From assembly GCA_041667045.1 (NCBI GenBank), contig JBAYFS010000014.1:1-21648 (forward strand): a stretch of 21,648 nt of DNA, in the 5' to 3' direction. Positions 14,727 through 21,648 of the stretch are shown here, in pieces. Origin of the DNA: JAQVSV01 sp041667045. Lineage in GTDB: Bacteria; Elusimicrobiota; Elusimicrobia; Elusimicrobiales; Elusimicrobiaceae. The translations under genes and the position numbers were made by a program. Numbering within the stretch: position 1 is the stretch's first letter; each line of letters begins with the position of its first letter. The notes under the pieces are model-generated. The model was not told where the DNA came from. It did no database searches and was given only the letters and a program-made list of their open reading frames with translations.

Positions 14727-15650
14727 ATGCAAAACCCCAACGGCATTTCACAGTTTACCGGGAACACCCCGCTGATCCGCCTGAAAAAAACCGCGGAAGG
14801 GCTGGGAGCCGGGATATCGGTTAAAGCGGAATTTTTCAACCCTACTTCATCAGTCAAAGACCGCGCCGCGAAATTCATGGTGCGGCGGGCGCTCGCGTCC
14901 GGCGGACTCAAGCCCGGCGGCGAAATAATAGAGCCGACCAGCGGCAACACCGGAATCGCGCTGGCGATGATTTGCGCCTGCTCCGGCATAAAACTTACGC
15001 TCGCCATGCCCGACACCATGAGCGTGGAACGGCGCCACCTGCTCACCTTTTTCGGCGCGGAACTGGTGCTTACCCCCGGCGCGCTGGGAATGGCGGGCGC
15101 GGTGGCGAAATCCAAGGAACTGGCGCGCGCCCGCAGAGCGGTCATTTTAGACCAATTTTCCAATCCCGCCAATCCCCAGGCGCACGAAGAAACGACCGGG
15201 CCCGAAATATGGGCGCAAACGGACCGGAAAATAGACATTTTTCTGGCGGGCGTGGGAACGGGCGGCACGGTAACCGGAGCGGGCCGGTTCCTGAAAAGGC
15301 AAAATCCGGAAATAAAGGTTTTCGCCGTGGAACCGCAGGAATCGCCGGTTCTTTCCGGCGGCAAACCGGGCCCGCACAAAATTCAGGGCATCGGCGCGGG
15401 CTTCGTGCCGGACAACATGGACATGGCTGTGCTAAACGGCATCGTGACGGTAACCGCGGAGGAAGCCGGCGCAATGGCCCGCAGACTGGCGAAAGAGGAA
15501 GGAATCCTTTGCGGCATTTCCTCCGGGGCGAACGTGGCGGCCGCGCTGAAACTCGCCGCCAGGCCGGAAAACGCGGGCAAGGAAATAGTTACCATTATCT
15601 GCGACACTGGGGAACGTTATCTCAGCACCTGGCTTTTCAAGGGGGAATAA
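14727..15650 (+). CDS. cysK: Cysteine synthase A (O-acetylserine sulfhydrylase)
   Basis: The protein has 307 residues, near the usual CysK length. It makes L-cysteine from O-acetylserine and sulfide using PLP in the cytoplasm. It starts GISQFTGNTPLIRL; the PLP lysine is K44 in PTSSVKDRAAKF; the substrate loop is EPTSGNTGIALA (69-80); the phosphate-binding loop is GVGTGGTVTG; and GKPGPHKIQGIGAGFVPD is the CysK-type signature missing from CysM. The C-terminal part has GISSGANVAAAL and ICDTGERYLSTWLF. The start is fixed by homology and lies 6 nt after the -10. cysE follows its stop after one nucleotide, so the two cysteine-synthesis genes form an operon with the second enzyme first. Confidence 0.95.
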   Translation: MQNPNGISQFTGNTPLIRLKKTAEGLGAGISVKAEFFNPTSSVKDRAAKFMVRRALASGGLKPGGEIIEPTSGNTGIALAMICACSGIKLTLAMPDTMSVERRHLLTFFGAELVLTPGALGMAGAVAKSKELARARRAVILDQFSNPANPQAHEETTGPEIWAQTDRKIDIFLAGVGTGGTVTGAGRFLKRQNPEIKVFAVEPQESPVLSGGKPGPHKIQGIGAGFVPDNMDMAVLNGIVTVTAEEAGAMARRLAKEEGILCGISSGANVAAALKLAARPENAGKEIVTIICDTGERYLSTWLFKGE

Positions 15651-15651
15651 A

Positions 15652-16527
15652 ATGGACGCTGTCGCAAAGATTATCGGTTCAGTTTCCGAAAAGATTATAA
15701 GGGGAACAGGACAGTACAACTCGCCTCTGTACCGCGTCCACCCGGACATACGCCTGCCGGACCAGGACAAGGTAACCGCGTCCGCCAAGCTTATCCGTTC
15801 GGCTCTTTTCCCCGGCTATTTCACGAAAGGCATAAAAAATCCCGCGAAACTGGACTCTTTCGTGCGCGGCACGTTCGCCAAAGCCGAAAAAATTATTTTG
15901 CCGGAAATCGAGCGCGCCTACTGTTTTTTCTGCACCACCCGCGCAAACCGCTGCTCCGCTTGCCGGGGCAAGGCGAAAAAGATCACCGCCGCTTTTTTCC
16001 AGCTTATACCGGACATTCAAACAACGCTGGAAACCGACGTCCGGGCGGCTTTTAACGGAGATCCCGCCGCGTCCTCCTGCGCCGAAGTGATAATGTGCTA
16101 TCCCGGCCTGACGGCGATAACCTTCCACCGCATCGCCCACGCCCTTAACCGGATGACGGTGCCGCTGCTGCCGCGGATAATCTCGGAATACGCGCACTCC
16201 ATAACCGGCATAGACATCCACCCCGGCGCAAAAATCGGGCACTCGTTCTTCATTGACCACGGCACGGGCGTTGTGATAGGGGAAACCTGCGTGATAGGAA
16301 ACGGCGTAAAAATCTACCAGGGCGTCACGCTGGGCGCAAAAAGCTTTCCGCTGGACAAGCTAGGCAACCCGATAAAAGGAATAAAACGCCACCCGGATAT
16401 CGGGGACGGCGCGGTAATCTACGCCAACGCAACCGTTTTGGGCGCGATAAAGGTGGGAGAAAACGCCTGCATCGCCGGCAATTCGTGGGTAACCCATGAT
16501 GTGCCGGCAAACGCCACGGCGAGATAG
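15652..16527 (+). CDS. cysE: Serine O-acetyltransferase with a four-cysteine insert
   Basis: The protein has 291 residues. It acetylates L-serine with acetyl-CoA to give O-acetylserine, the substrate of the CysK encoded just upstream. The C-terminal half is a left-handed beta-helix of hexapeptide repeats: GIDIHPGAKIGHSFFIDHGTGVVIGETCVIGNGVKIYQGVTLGA, with the catalytic His in DHGTG, and then KRHPDIGDGAVIYANATVLG and IAGNSWVTHDVP. The N-terminal helical domain holds CFFCTTRANRCSAC (C91-x2-C94-x6-C101-x2-C104), a possible metal-binding knuckle. The chain ends VPANATAR, lacking the extended tail ending in isoleucine by which enterobacterial CysE binds CysK. Translation is probably coupled to cysK, whose end supplies a GGGGG-rich ribosome-binding site. 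Confidence 0.92.
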   Translation: MDAVAKIIGSVSEKIIRGTGQYNSPLYRVHPDIRLPDQDKVTASAKLIRSALFPGYFTKGIKNPAKLDSFVRGTFAKAEKIILPEIERAYCFFCTTRANRCSACRGKAKKITAAFFQLIPDIQTTLETDVRAAFNGDPAASSCAEVIMCYPGLTAITFHRIAHALNRMTVPLLPRIISEYAHSITGIDIHPGAKIGHSFFIDHGTGVVIGETCVIGNGVKIYQGVTLGAKSFPLDKLGNPIKGIKRHPDIGDGAVIYANATVLGAIKVGENACIAGNSWVTHDVPANATAR

Positions 16528-16554
16528 TTTACTGTATTTAAGGCGGAACGGCGG

Positions 16555-17238
16555 CTATTTTCTTTTCCGGCCCATAAGCAAAATTCCGACAAACAAACCG
16601 ACAAAAATCACCAGGGAAAACGCGGAGAAACCGGATTCTTTCTCCTGCGGCCTTTCGGTGCGGTATGTTTTCGGGGACGCTTCACGTTTTTTGGCATATT
16701 CCGGTATAGGACGCACGGGCGCGTCCGCAAAAGGAGTGGGGGAAACTTTAATCTCCGGCGCCCGCATTTTCGTCATTTCTGACTCTGAGGGAGGAGCGGG
16801 CATTTTGCCGGCAAGCGGCGGCAAAGCCGGTATCTTGGGCAAAACGCGGACACCACCGCCCGAAGAACCGGAATTCCCGGACACAGCGTCTTGCGTTCCG
16901 CCGGAATTGGGTTTTACGCCAAAAACACCCGGCAAGTCCATCTTCGGCGCGCTCATACTGATTGTGCCCGGACCGTTTTTTTGAGGAACCAGCGGATTCT
17001 TGGCGGGCATAGGCATGGCAACCTTATTGCGGGCATCCAAACCGTATACCTTATTGCCGGACAACGCCGAAACATCGCCCGCCGCGGAAGGCTGTGGCAG
17101 TGTTTTAGGCGCGATGATTTCCGGTTTCGCCGTCTTTGGCGCCGGCGGGCCGGATGGCGCGCAAAACACCGGAGCCGCCAATGGCACGGCCCAGCAAAAA
17201 ACTGCCGCAAAAGCTTTAAAACACTTGCGTGGAATCAT
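16555..17238 (-). CDS. Secreted proline-rich protein with a C-terminal membrane anchor
   Basis: The protein has 227 residues from ATG 17238. A signal peptide (IPRKCFKAFAAVFCWAVPLAAPVFCA) leads into a low-complexity region rich in Pro, Ala, Lys, Ser and Gly (residues about 27-200; APSGPPAPKTAKPEII, NSGSSGGGVRVLPKIPALPP). It ends with a hydrophobic helix (FSLVIFVGLFVGILLMG) and RKRK. The signal, linker, helix and basic tail resemble a tail-anchored surface protein or one handled by a sortase/exosortase-like enzyme, but no LPXTG or PEP motif is visible. The frame is open upstream to 17343, where the sequence overlaps the divergent gene; ATG 17238 is preferred because a proper signal peptide starts there. 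It converges on cysE with a 27-bp gap and no evident terminator. Family and function are unknown. Confidence 0.72.
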   Translation of the reverse strand: MIPRKCFKAFAAVFCWAVPLAAPVFCAPSGPPAPKTAKPEIIAPKTLPQPSAAGDVSALSGNKVYGLDARNKVAMPMPAKNPLVPQKNGPGTISMSAPKMDLPGVFGVKPNSGGTQDAVSGNSGSSGGGVRVLPKIPALPPLAGKMPAPPSESEMTKMRAPEIKVSPTPFADAPVRPIPEYAKKREASPKTYRTERPQEKESGFSAFSLVIFVGLFVGILLMGRKRK

Positions 17239-17304
17239 ACTGTAGTGTATAGTATATAACATTACGAGATATAGCAGAATCAAACGATTTGTCAGGCGGT
17301 ATTT
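17239..17304. promoter_or_regulatory. Divergent promoter region between two surface-protein genes
   Basis: This 66-bp AT-rich gap must hold both promoters. On minus, TATACA (17251-17246) ends 7 nt before ATG 17238 and TATACT (17256-17251) ends 12 nt before it. On plus, TATAAC (17255-17260) is a possible -10. No convincing -35 hexamer was found for any of them, so exact assignments are uncertain. Confidence 0.35.
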
Positions 17305-18405
17305 ATGGAAAACGATGAACGTAATCCCGTAGAAACAAAGCAAACGAAACCTCCTTTATTTTGCGCCAGGACCCTTGCCGCTCTGGTTTTTGCGGCACTG
17401 GCTGTTTTTACGGCGTCGCTGGGATCCGAAACCTACACTTTGAGAACCTGGTATCCAAGCCCCTACGGTTCTTACACCCGCCTGCTGTCCACGGGGAACA
17501 CGATTCTCGCGCGCGATACGGGCGGCGTTTCAATCGGCACTGGAACGCTTACTGATTTCAAACTGGCGGTAAACGGGCAGATGTATTCCGATTCCTATGA
17601 CATGAAAATAAACACCTATGACGGGCTGCTTAAAGGGGCCATGCCATCCCGCCCCGGCAAACTGGTTTACGTTGATGATACGGACGAATATTATTACGCC
17701 ACAAAAACCGCGCAAAAAAACGATCCTGAGACATGGTACAAACCGGTAGCCCCGAAAGCCACTGTAGTAGCCGTGGCGGAAGGCCCCGAACTTCAGTATA
17801 TTTTAAACGCAGGCTCCGCCTGGTACCAATACGCCTATGTATGGCCCTGGCACTGGAACACCAAATACAAAGACAAGCTGGACTCCTACTCTCTCCCCTG
17901 GTTTAAATACAGCGCAAGCGGCATGGAAATGCTCAATGTCCAGCTTACAGGGAAATACTGCATGTATAACGGCCATTTCGACTGGGACACGCACACCGTG
18001 GACCTTCAGTACTGGGGAATATACGAGACCTATTCCGGCTGGGTGACCTACGGACTCGGCACTGTCGAGCTAAACCAGAAGGAAACCGGACCGGACGGAA
18101 AGCCATATATATGCGGAGACATAAGCGCGTCCGGCTCTGTTAAAACCTATGACGGCTTGTACGGCACTTATTTCTACGTTCGCTTCGACTACCGCGATGA
18201 CGGAGCCTATTACATACAGGCCTGGCAGGACGAATATGTGACTTTACATAACGCCGGGAAAACCAATTACGCGAACGGCAACAAATACTGCGCGAAACCC
18301 GGCGAATACGGCGCTCCCGGCTGCCAGGGCGGCTGGGCGGGGTATTTCTACCAGTCGCCGCGTTACACTAAAAACATGAAACTTACGATTACAAAAATGT
18401 TCTGA
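17305..18405 (+). CDS. Secreted protein with the WYPSPYG motif typical of Elusimicrobiota-like surface proteins
   Basis: The protein has 366 residues. A polar N-terminus (1-17) precedes a hydrophobic signal-anchor (about 18-40, ARTLAALVFAALAVFTASLG). The mature part opens with YTLRTWYPSPYGSYTRL (44-60) followed by STGNTILARDTGGVSIGTGTLTDFKLAVNGQ, a beta-rich stretch resembling trimeric fibre or stalk repeats with GxVxIGT units. The remaining 250 residues are strongly aromatic (WYQYAYVWPWHWNTKY; YFYVRFDYRDDGAYY) with six cysteines that could form disulfides (CMY, ICGD, YCAKPGEYGAPGC). Such proteins are recurrent in Elusimicrobiota genomes as I recall; their function is unknown. The gene ends before a strong terminator and is divergent from the proline-rich secreted protein. 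Surface adhesion or appendage role is a guess. Confidence 0.78.
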   Translation: MENDERNPVETKQTKPPLFCARTLAALVFAALAVFTASLGSETYTLRTWYPSPYGSYTRLLSTGNTILARDTGGVSIGTGTLTDFKLAVNGQMYSDSYDMKINTYDGLLKGAMPSRPGKLVYVDDTDEYYYATKTAQKNDPETWYKPVAPKATVVAVAEGPELQYILNAGSAWYQYAYVWPWHWNTKYKDKLDSYSLPWFKYSASGMEMLNVQLTGKYCMYNGHFDWDTHTVDLQYWGIYETYSGWVTYGLGTVELNQKETGPDGKPYICGDISASGSVKTYDGLYGTYFYVRFDYRDDGAYYIQAWQDEYVTLHNAGKTNYANGNKYCAKPGEYGAPGCQGGWAGYFYQSPRYTKNMKLTITKMF

Positions 18406-18465
18406 CGCCGATTCCTGCCCATGGCATAAATCCAAACACCGTATCGCCCGAAACAAGCGTATTTT

Positions 18466-18493
18466 AAAAAGCCCCGCATTGCGGGGCTTTTTT
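18466..18493. terminator. Strong intrinsic terminator after the WYPSPYG protein gene
   Basis: GCCCCGC (18471-18477) pairs with GCGGGGC (18481-18487) around an ATT loop, preceded by A5 (18466-18470) and followed by T6 (18488-18493). It lies about 60 nt after the stop codon. Confidence 0.92.
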
Positions 18494-18595
18494 ACGAATT
18501 CCGCGCCAACTCTTGAAACCGGAACGGTTAAAACCGCATAGGCAGGCGAAGGGAAAAAACGAGGGGGGAAATTTCACCCGTTTTGCAATGCAAAT

Positions 18596-18604
18596 TGTTA
18601 TAAT
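18596..18604 (+). promoter_or_regulatory. Extended -10 promoter of the nuclease-ATPase pair
   Basis: TGTTATAAT is an extended -10 (TG at 18596-18597, TATAAT at 18599-18604), identical to that before the Pal-like gene. No -35 is evident. The ATG at 18612 follows after 7 nt with no ribosome-binding site, indicating a leaderless message. Confidence 0.6.
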
Positions 18605-18611
18605 TACCATA

Positions 18612-19754
18612 ATGATTAGATTTATACACACTTCGGACCTGCACCTGACCGACCCGCGCAAACCCGAAGGCGCGCACAGGCTGGAAGTACTGCGGGAAAT
18701 CTGCGCTCTGGCGCGCAAGCACGACGCGCTTGTTATTTCCGGCGACCTGTTCGACAGCGCGGGCGAGGCCGAGTTCCTTCACGAAGCCGTTAAAACCATT
18801 CTCACCGAAATCAATCCCGTGCCGGTTCTTGTAATACCCGGCAACCACGATTTCCTGCGCGGCGAAAACCCTTTTGACGGACGCTATGATTTGGGCCAGA
18901 GCGTTAACGTGCGCCTGCTGACGCAGGCGCCGTTCGACGTTTTCCGGCTGGATAAATTCGTGCTGTACGGCTTTCCGTTCCAACCGTCGCTGACCACCGC
19001 GGACCTTTTCCGCACACTGCCGCCTCTGGCGGGAGAAAAACGCATCGCCATCCTGCACGGCACGCCTTCGGCGATGGAAGCGCTCGCCGGTTTCGCCGCA
19101 AGGCCGGAGAATGCAGAGGAAGGCGGCGATTTTATAATCAAAGAGCAGGATCTGCGGATGTCCGGCTTCATTTACGCCGCGCTGGGCCATATACACAAAC
19201 CCGCGCAATGGCAGTCCGGCGACGCTTTCCTTTCCTATTGCGGCACGCCCGACGCCGTAAGAATAACAGAGGAGGAAAGCGGTTTCGTGAACTCAGTGAC
19301 CGTGACCGCCGAAGGCAAAGCCTCCGTAGAACGCCTGGCGGTTAAAAACGCGCTCGCCGCCGCGAGAAAGCAGTTTCTGGTTTTCCCCGGCGATGAGGAC
19401 GAACTGTTCGAGAAAATTAACGCCTTCGTCTCGGAAGTTAAAGACCGGTGCCGGCCGGGCGTCATAATAGACGGCATAGCCGATTTAAACCGCGTGCAGG
19501 ACACCGCGCTGAGAGTGTCTTCAAAATGGAAGGCCCTGCCCTGTCCGGTCCACTTTAAGATACGGGCCGAGCAAACAGGCGAAAACGCCAAGGATATGAT
19601 GCTCTGCACCTTCCTGCGCCGGATTCAGACGCAGGCCGCCGACAACCCGTCCCCGGCGCGCCGGGACACGCTGCGCCGCATGCTCGTCCTGGGCTGGCGC
19701 ACCATGACCGGCAAAACCATTGATCCCGAAGATTTACTGGAACAGACCAAATGA
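18612..19754 (+). CDS. YhaO-like DNA repair exonuclease (SbcD/Mre11 metallophosphoesterase family)
   Basis: The protein has 380 residues from ATG 18612. It carries the full metallophosphoesterase set: D9-x-H11 in HTSDLHL, GDLFD (D45), GNHD (77-80), the histidine in ILHGT (H148), and GHIHKP (191-194); these bind two metal ions, usually Mn2+. The C-terminal third should form the capping domain that contacts DNA and the ATPase. The frame is open upstream to 18513, but MIRFIHTSDLHL is the family start and follows the -10 by 7 nt. Its stop overlaps the start of the ATPase gene (ATGA), so the two are translated together as in yhaO-yhaN and sbcD-sbcC operons. It probably trims or cleaves DNA ends at breaks; substrate is inferred from family. 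Confidence 0.9.
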   Translation: MIRFIHTSDLHLTDPRKPEGAHRLEVLREICALARKHDALVISGDLFDSAGEAEFLHEAVKTILTEINPVPVLVIPGNHDFLRGENPFDGRYDLGQSVNVRLLTQAPFDVFRLDKFVLYGFPFQPSLTTADLFRTLPPLAGEKRIAILHGTPSAMEALAGFAARPENAEEGGDFIIKEQDLRMSGFIYAALGHIHKPAQWQSGDAFLSYCGTPDAVRITEEESGFVNSVTVTAEGKASVERLAVKNALAAARKQFLVFPGDEDELFEKINAFVSEVKDRCRPGVIIDGIADLNRVQDTALRVSSKWKALPCPVHFKIRAEQTGENAKDMMLCTFLRRIQTQAADNPSPARRDTLRRMLVLGWRTMTGKTIDPEDLLEQTK

Positions 19755-21648
19755 AATTGGAAAGCCTGAAACTGGAAGATTTCGGCGCGCTTAAAACTCG
19801 GAACTTTGAATTCCTGGGCCGCTCCGCCGTTATTTACGGCAAGAACGAGGCGGGCAAAACAACTTTTCTCGACGCGGCCATGGCCGCCATTTTCGGCCCC
19901 CCGAAAACAAGCTCGGTGTTCGGACGGAAATACCTGCTGCGCTACGGCACGGCGGCCCGCGCCGAAGCCGAACTGTCCGGCCCCGACGGAAAAATATCCG
20001 TTTCATCCGACGCGCCGTTAAGCGACACGGACGATTTCCCGCCGGAGCTTTTTAAAACCCTGCTGGTCATCCGGTGCGGCGAAACGGATATAAACCATGA
20101 GGAACGCAATTTCATGGAATCGTTCACCAGCCGCGTGCTGGGCGGCGGACAGGTGCATATAAGCCGCGCCATGAGCGAGATCTACAAAATTTATTCGTCG
20201 GACCGCAGAAACCGCTGGCATATCCGCTGGAGCGAAACGCAGGAGGAGCTTGACCTCCTGCGAGTGAAACTGCACAAGGCCGACGATATAGACGAAGCCA
20301 TGCGCGCCAAGCACGAGTACTCGGGGATTACAAAAACCCGGAAAGAAGCCCGCGAAAAACTTGAAGAAAAGAAAAAACTGCGCGCGCTGGAAAGAACGTA
20401 CTCCATTTTATCGGGACTCAGGAAACTCCAGTCCGAACTGTCCGCCGCGGAACGGGAAATTGACGGCATGAAAGGCATTGACCGCAATGCCTACGCCAGT
20501 TACTGCGGCTTAAACGAGCAGATTTCCAATCTCCAGGAACTTAAGCACGAAAAAAACACCCTTATAGACGAGCTGGAAAAATCCATAGCCGCCCATAAAA
20601 CGAGCAAAGCGGAAGCGGAAACCGCGCTGGCGGCTTTCCCGCCGGAAAAACTCCGGGCGGACGCGCGCGAAGCGGCGCAAGCCTGCAACGCTGCGGCGGA
20701 AGTTCTGGCGGCTCTGTCCATACAAAGCTCGAAAACCTTTTCGTTCCTGACCTCAACGGCTGGCGTCGCCGCCGGCATAGCCGTGGCCGCGCTTGGTTTT
20801 TACGCGCACTGGCCGCTTTGGAGCACGGCTCTGGGCGCCGCCTGCGCGGCGGTTCTGGTGTTCGGCGGCGTCACCGCCATGGCGCGGCTGGTGCCCGCCA
20901 ACGAACAGGCCGAAACCAAAGCGGAAAAAACCCGCGAAGCGTACACTATCGCCGCGGCTAAACTGGGCGACAACTGGAAGAATATCGAGCCGCAGGAATT
21001 CTCGGCCCGGCTCACCGCCCTTGAAAACGAAATAACCCACTGCCGGGCCAAGGGCAAAACCATAACCGCGCTTATCGAGCAACAGGAAACGCGCGCCGCA
21101 GGCGAGATAAAGGAGCGGGACGCCATCGCCTCCGAATACGCCAAAGTTTCCGAGAAACTGGCCGCCGAACTGAAAAAACTCAGCCTCAGCGGCATGGACG
21201 AGTTCAGCGTAAAACTGGAGAAACTTGATTTTCTGGGCAGCACGGTAAAAGACCTTGAGCGGCGGCTGAGGCTTGAAACCGGCATCACAGGCGATTTGAA
21301 GCCGGAACTGGAACACAAGCTGGAAGAACTGGCGAAAGAAACGGAAAAGCACAAGCCGTCCGGCGCGCCGCGGCCCATCCGCGACATTGAAACAGATATT
21401 TCGAAGCTGGACAGGGAAATCCAGTCCGTCAGCTTCACCATTGAGCAGGACCAGCGCGCGCTGTCCGAAATCGAGAACAAGCTTGCCCGGCTGGAAGGGG
21501 AACTGGGCAGGCCGATGGCGGAACTGGCTACGCGCGAACGCCTGCTGGAATACGAGATAAAAGAAATAAAAAACTGGCGCGAAGCGGCGGAAGCCACGCA
21601 CCAGCTGCTGGCGGAAATTTCCAAAGCCACCGACGAGATGATGCAAAA
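19751..21648 (+). CDS. YhaN-like SMC/Rad50-type ATPase with two membrane helices (cut by the right edge)
   Basis: The frame is open from ATG 19751 through the window end: 632 codons, no stop. The N-terminus MKLESLKLEDFGALK and the Walker A motif GKNEAGKTT (30-38) match the AAA domain of YhaN/SbcC/Rad50 proteins. From about residue 170 to 330 and again from 380 on, long heptad-like charged stretches indicate coiled coils. Between them, at about 334-378, two hydrophobic helices (SFLTSTAGVAAGIAVAALGF and ALGAACAAVLVFGGVTAMA) form a membrane hairpin, a feature of B. subtilis YhaN and absent from SbcC. The Walker B and signature motifs should lie beyond the window. With the upstream nuclease it likely forms a membrane-tethered DNA-processing complex. 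The 4-nt overlap supports obligate partnership. Confidence 0.88.
   Translation, partial: MKLESLKLEDFGALKTRNFEFLGRSAVIYGKNEAGKTTFLDAAMAAIFGPPKTSSVFGRKYLLRYGTAARAEAELSGPDGKISVSSDAPLSDTDDFPPELFKTLLVIRCGETDINHEERNFMESFTSRVLGGGQVHISRAMSEIYKIYSSDRRNRWHIRWSETQEELDLLRVKLHKADDIDEAMRAKHEYSGITKTRKEAREKLEEKKKLRALERTYSILSGLRKLQSELSAAEREIDGMKGIDRNAYASYCGLNEQISNLQELKHEKNTLIDELEKSIAAHKTSKAEAETALAAFPPEKLRADAREAAQACNAAAEVLAALSIQSSKTFSFLTSTAGVAAGIAVAALGFYAHWPLWSTALGAACAAVLVFGGVTAMARLVPANEQAETKAEKTREAYTIAAAKLGDNWKNIEPQEFSARLTALENEITHCRAKGKTITALIEQQETRAAGEIKERDAIASEYAKVSEKLAAELKKLSLSGMDEFSVKLEKLDFLGSTVKDLERRLRLETGITGDLKPELEHKLEELAKETEKHKPSGAPRPIRDIETDISKLDREIQSVSFTIEQDQRALSEIENKLARLEGELGRPMAELATRERLLEYEIKEIKNWREAAEATHQLLAEISKATDEMMQ

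Noticed and set aside
17239..17343. N-terminal extension of the proline-rich protein by 35 residues
   Set aside because: It would overlap the divergent gene start and bury the signal peptide; ATG 17238 gives a normal secretion signal.
18513..18611. N-terminal extension of the nuclease by 33 residues
   Set aside because: The extension is low-quality sequence spanning the promoter. The -10 at 18599-18604 lies inside it and the family begins at MIRFIHTSDLHL.
20753..21646. Long minus-strand open frames (297 and 276 codons) opposite the ATPase gene
   Set aside because: The plus-strand frame encodes a clear Walker A ATPase with coiled coils through this region. The antisense products are low-complexity (Phe/Arg/Gly- or Ser-rich), as expected from mirror frames of GC-rich codons.
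1..21648. tRNA, rRNA, CRISPR arrays, insertion sequences or prophage genes
   Set aside because: No cloverleaf, rRNA signature, regularly spaced direct repeats, transposase or integrase motifs were seen. Gene content looks like stable chromosome.

Overview
The window is 21,648 bases of GC-rich, gene-dense bacterial chromosome from a diderm (Gram-negative-type) organism. It encodes a predicted outer-membrane beta-barrel, a Pal/OmpA-type lipoprotein and a TPR lipoprotein. The secreted protein at 17305-18405 carries a motif (YTLRTWYPSPYGSYTRL) that I associate from memory with Elusimicrobiota (and some Omnitrophota) surface proteins, so Elusimicrobiota is my best guess at phylum level. This is inference; no rRNA or tRNA gene is present to confirm it.

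Layout. (1) 1-2022: a truncated secreted protein (minus) diverges from a Sel1-repeat membrane protein; a bidirectional terminator separates the latter from a convergent beta-barrel gene. (2) 2178-6693 (minus): a phosphorelay operon in the order receiver, 1236-residue PAS/PocR hybrid-type sensor kinase, receiver. (3) 6890-8089 (minus): a TPR lipoprotein, divergent from (4) 8228-12466 (plus): a tightly packed five-gene operon of a Fur-family regulator, feoA, a short feoB, an esterase-fold protein lacking its nucleophile serine, and a small membrane protein. It is headed by a near-perfect sigma-70 promoter with a Fur-box-like dyad. (5) 12467-12833: a non-coding stretch with five exact DnaA boxes, a candidate chromosomal replication origin (oriC). 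(6) 12834-14632: a Pal-like lipoprotein and a LysN/MocR-type aminotransferase. (7) 14727-16527: cysK-cysE, the last two steps of cysteine synthesis. (8) 16555-18405: a divergent pair of surface/secreted proteins. (9) 18612-end: a YhaO-like nuclease and a YhaN-like membrane-inserted SMC-type ATPase, the latter cut by the window edge.

How the genes work together. The Fur-like protein probably represses its own operon, and so ferrous-iron uptake, when iron is sufficient. CysE makes O-acetylserine, which CysK converts to cysteine. The sensor kinase is flanked by two paralogous stand-alone receivers and likely feeds one or both. The nuclease/ATPase pair resembles the SbcD/SbcC (Mre11/Rad50) repair arrangement.

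Cross-cutting observations. Several genes whose starts are fixed by homology have a -10 hexamer only 6-8 nt before the ATG and no ribosome-binding site, implying leaderless mRNAs. The DnaA-box cluster is the most notable non-coding feature; no dnaA, dnaN or other classical origin neighbour lies in the window, and GC skew sampled by eye does not clearly support an origin, so it needs checking.
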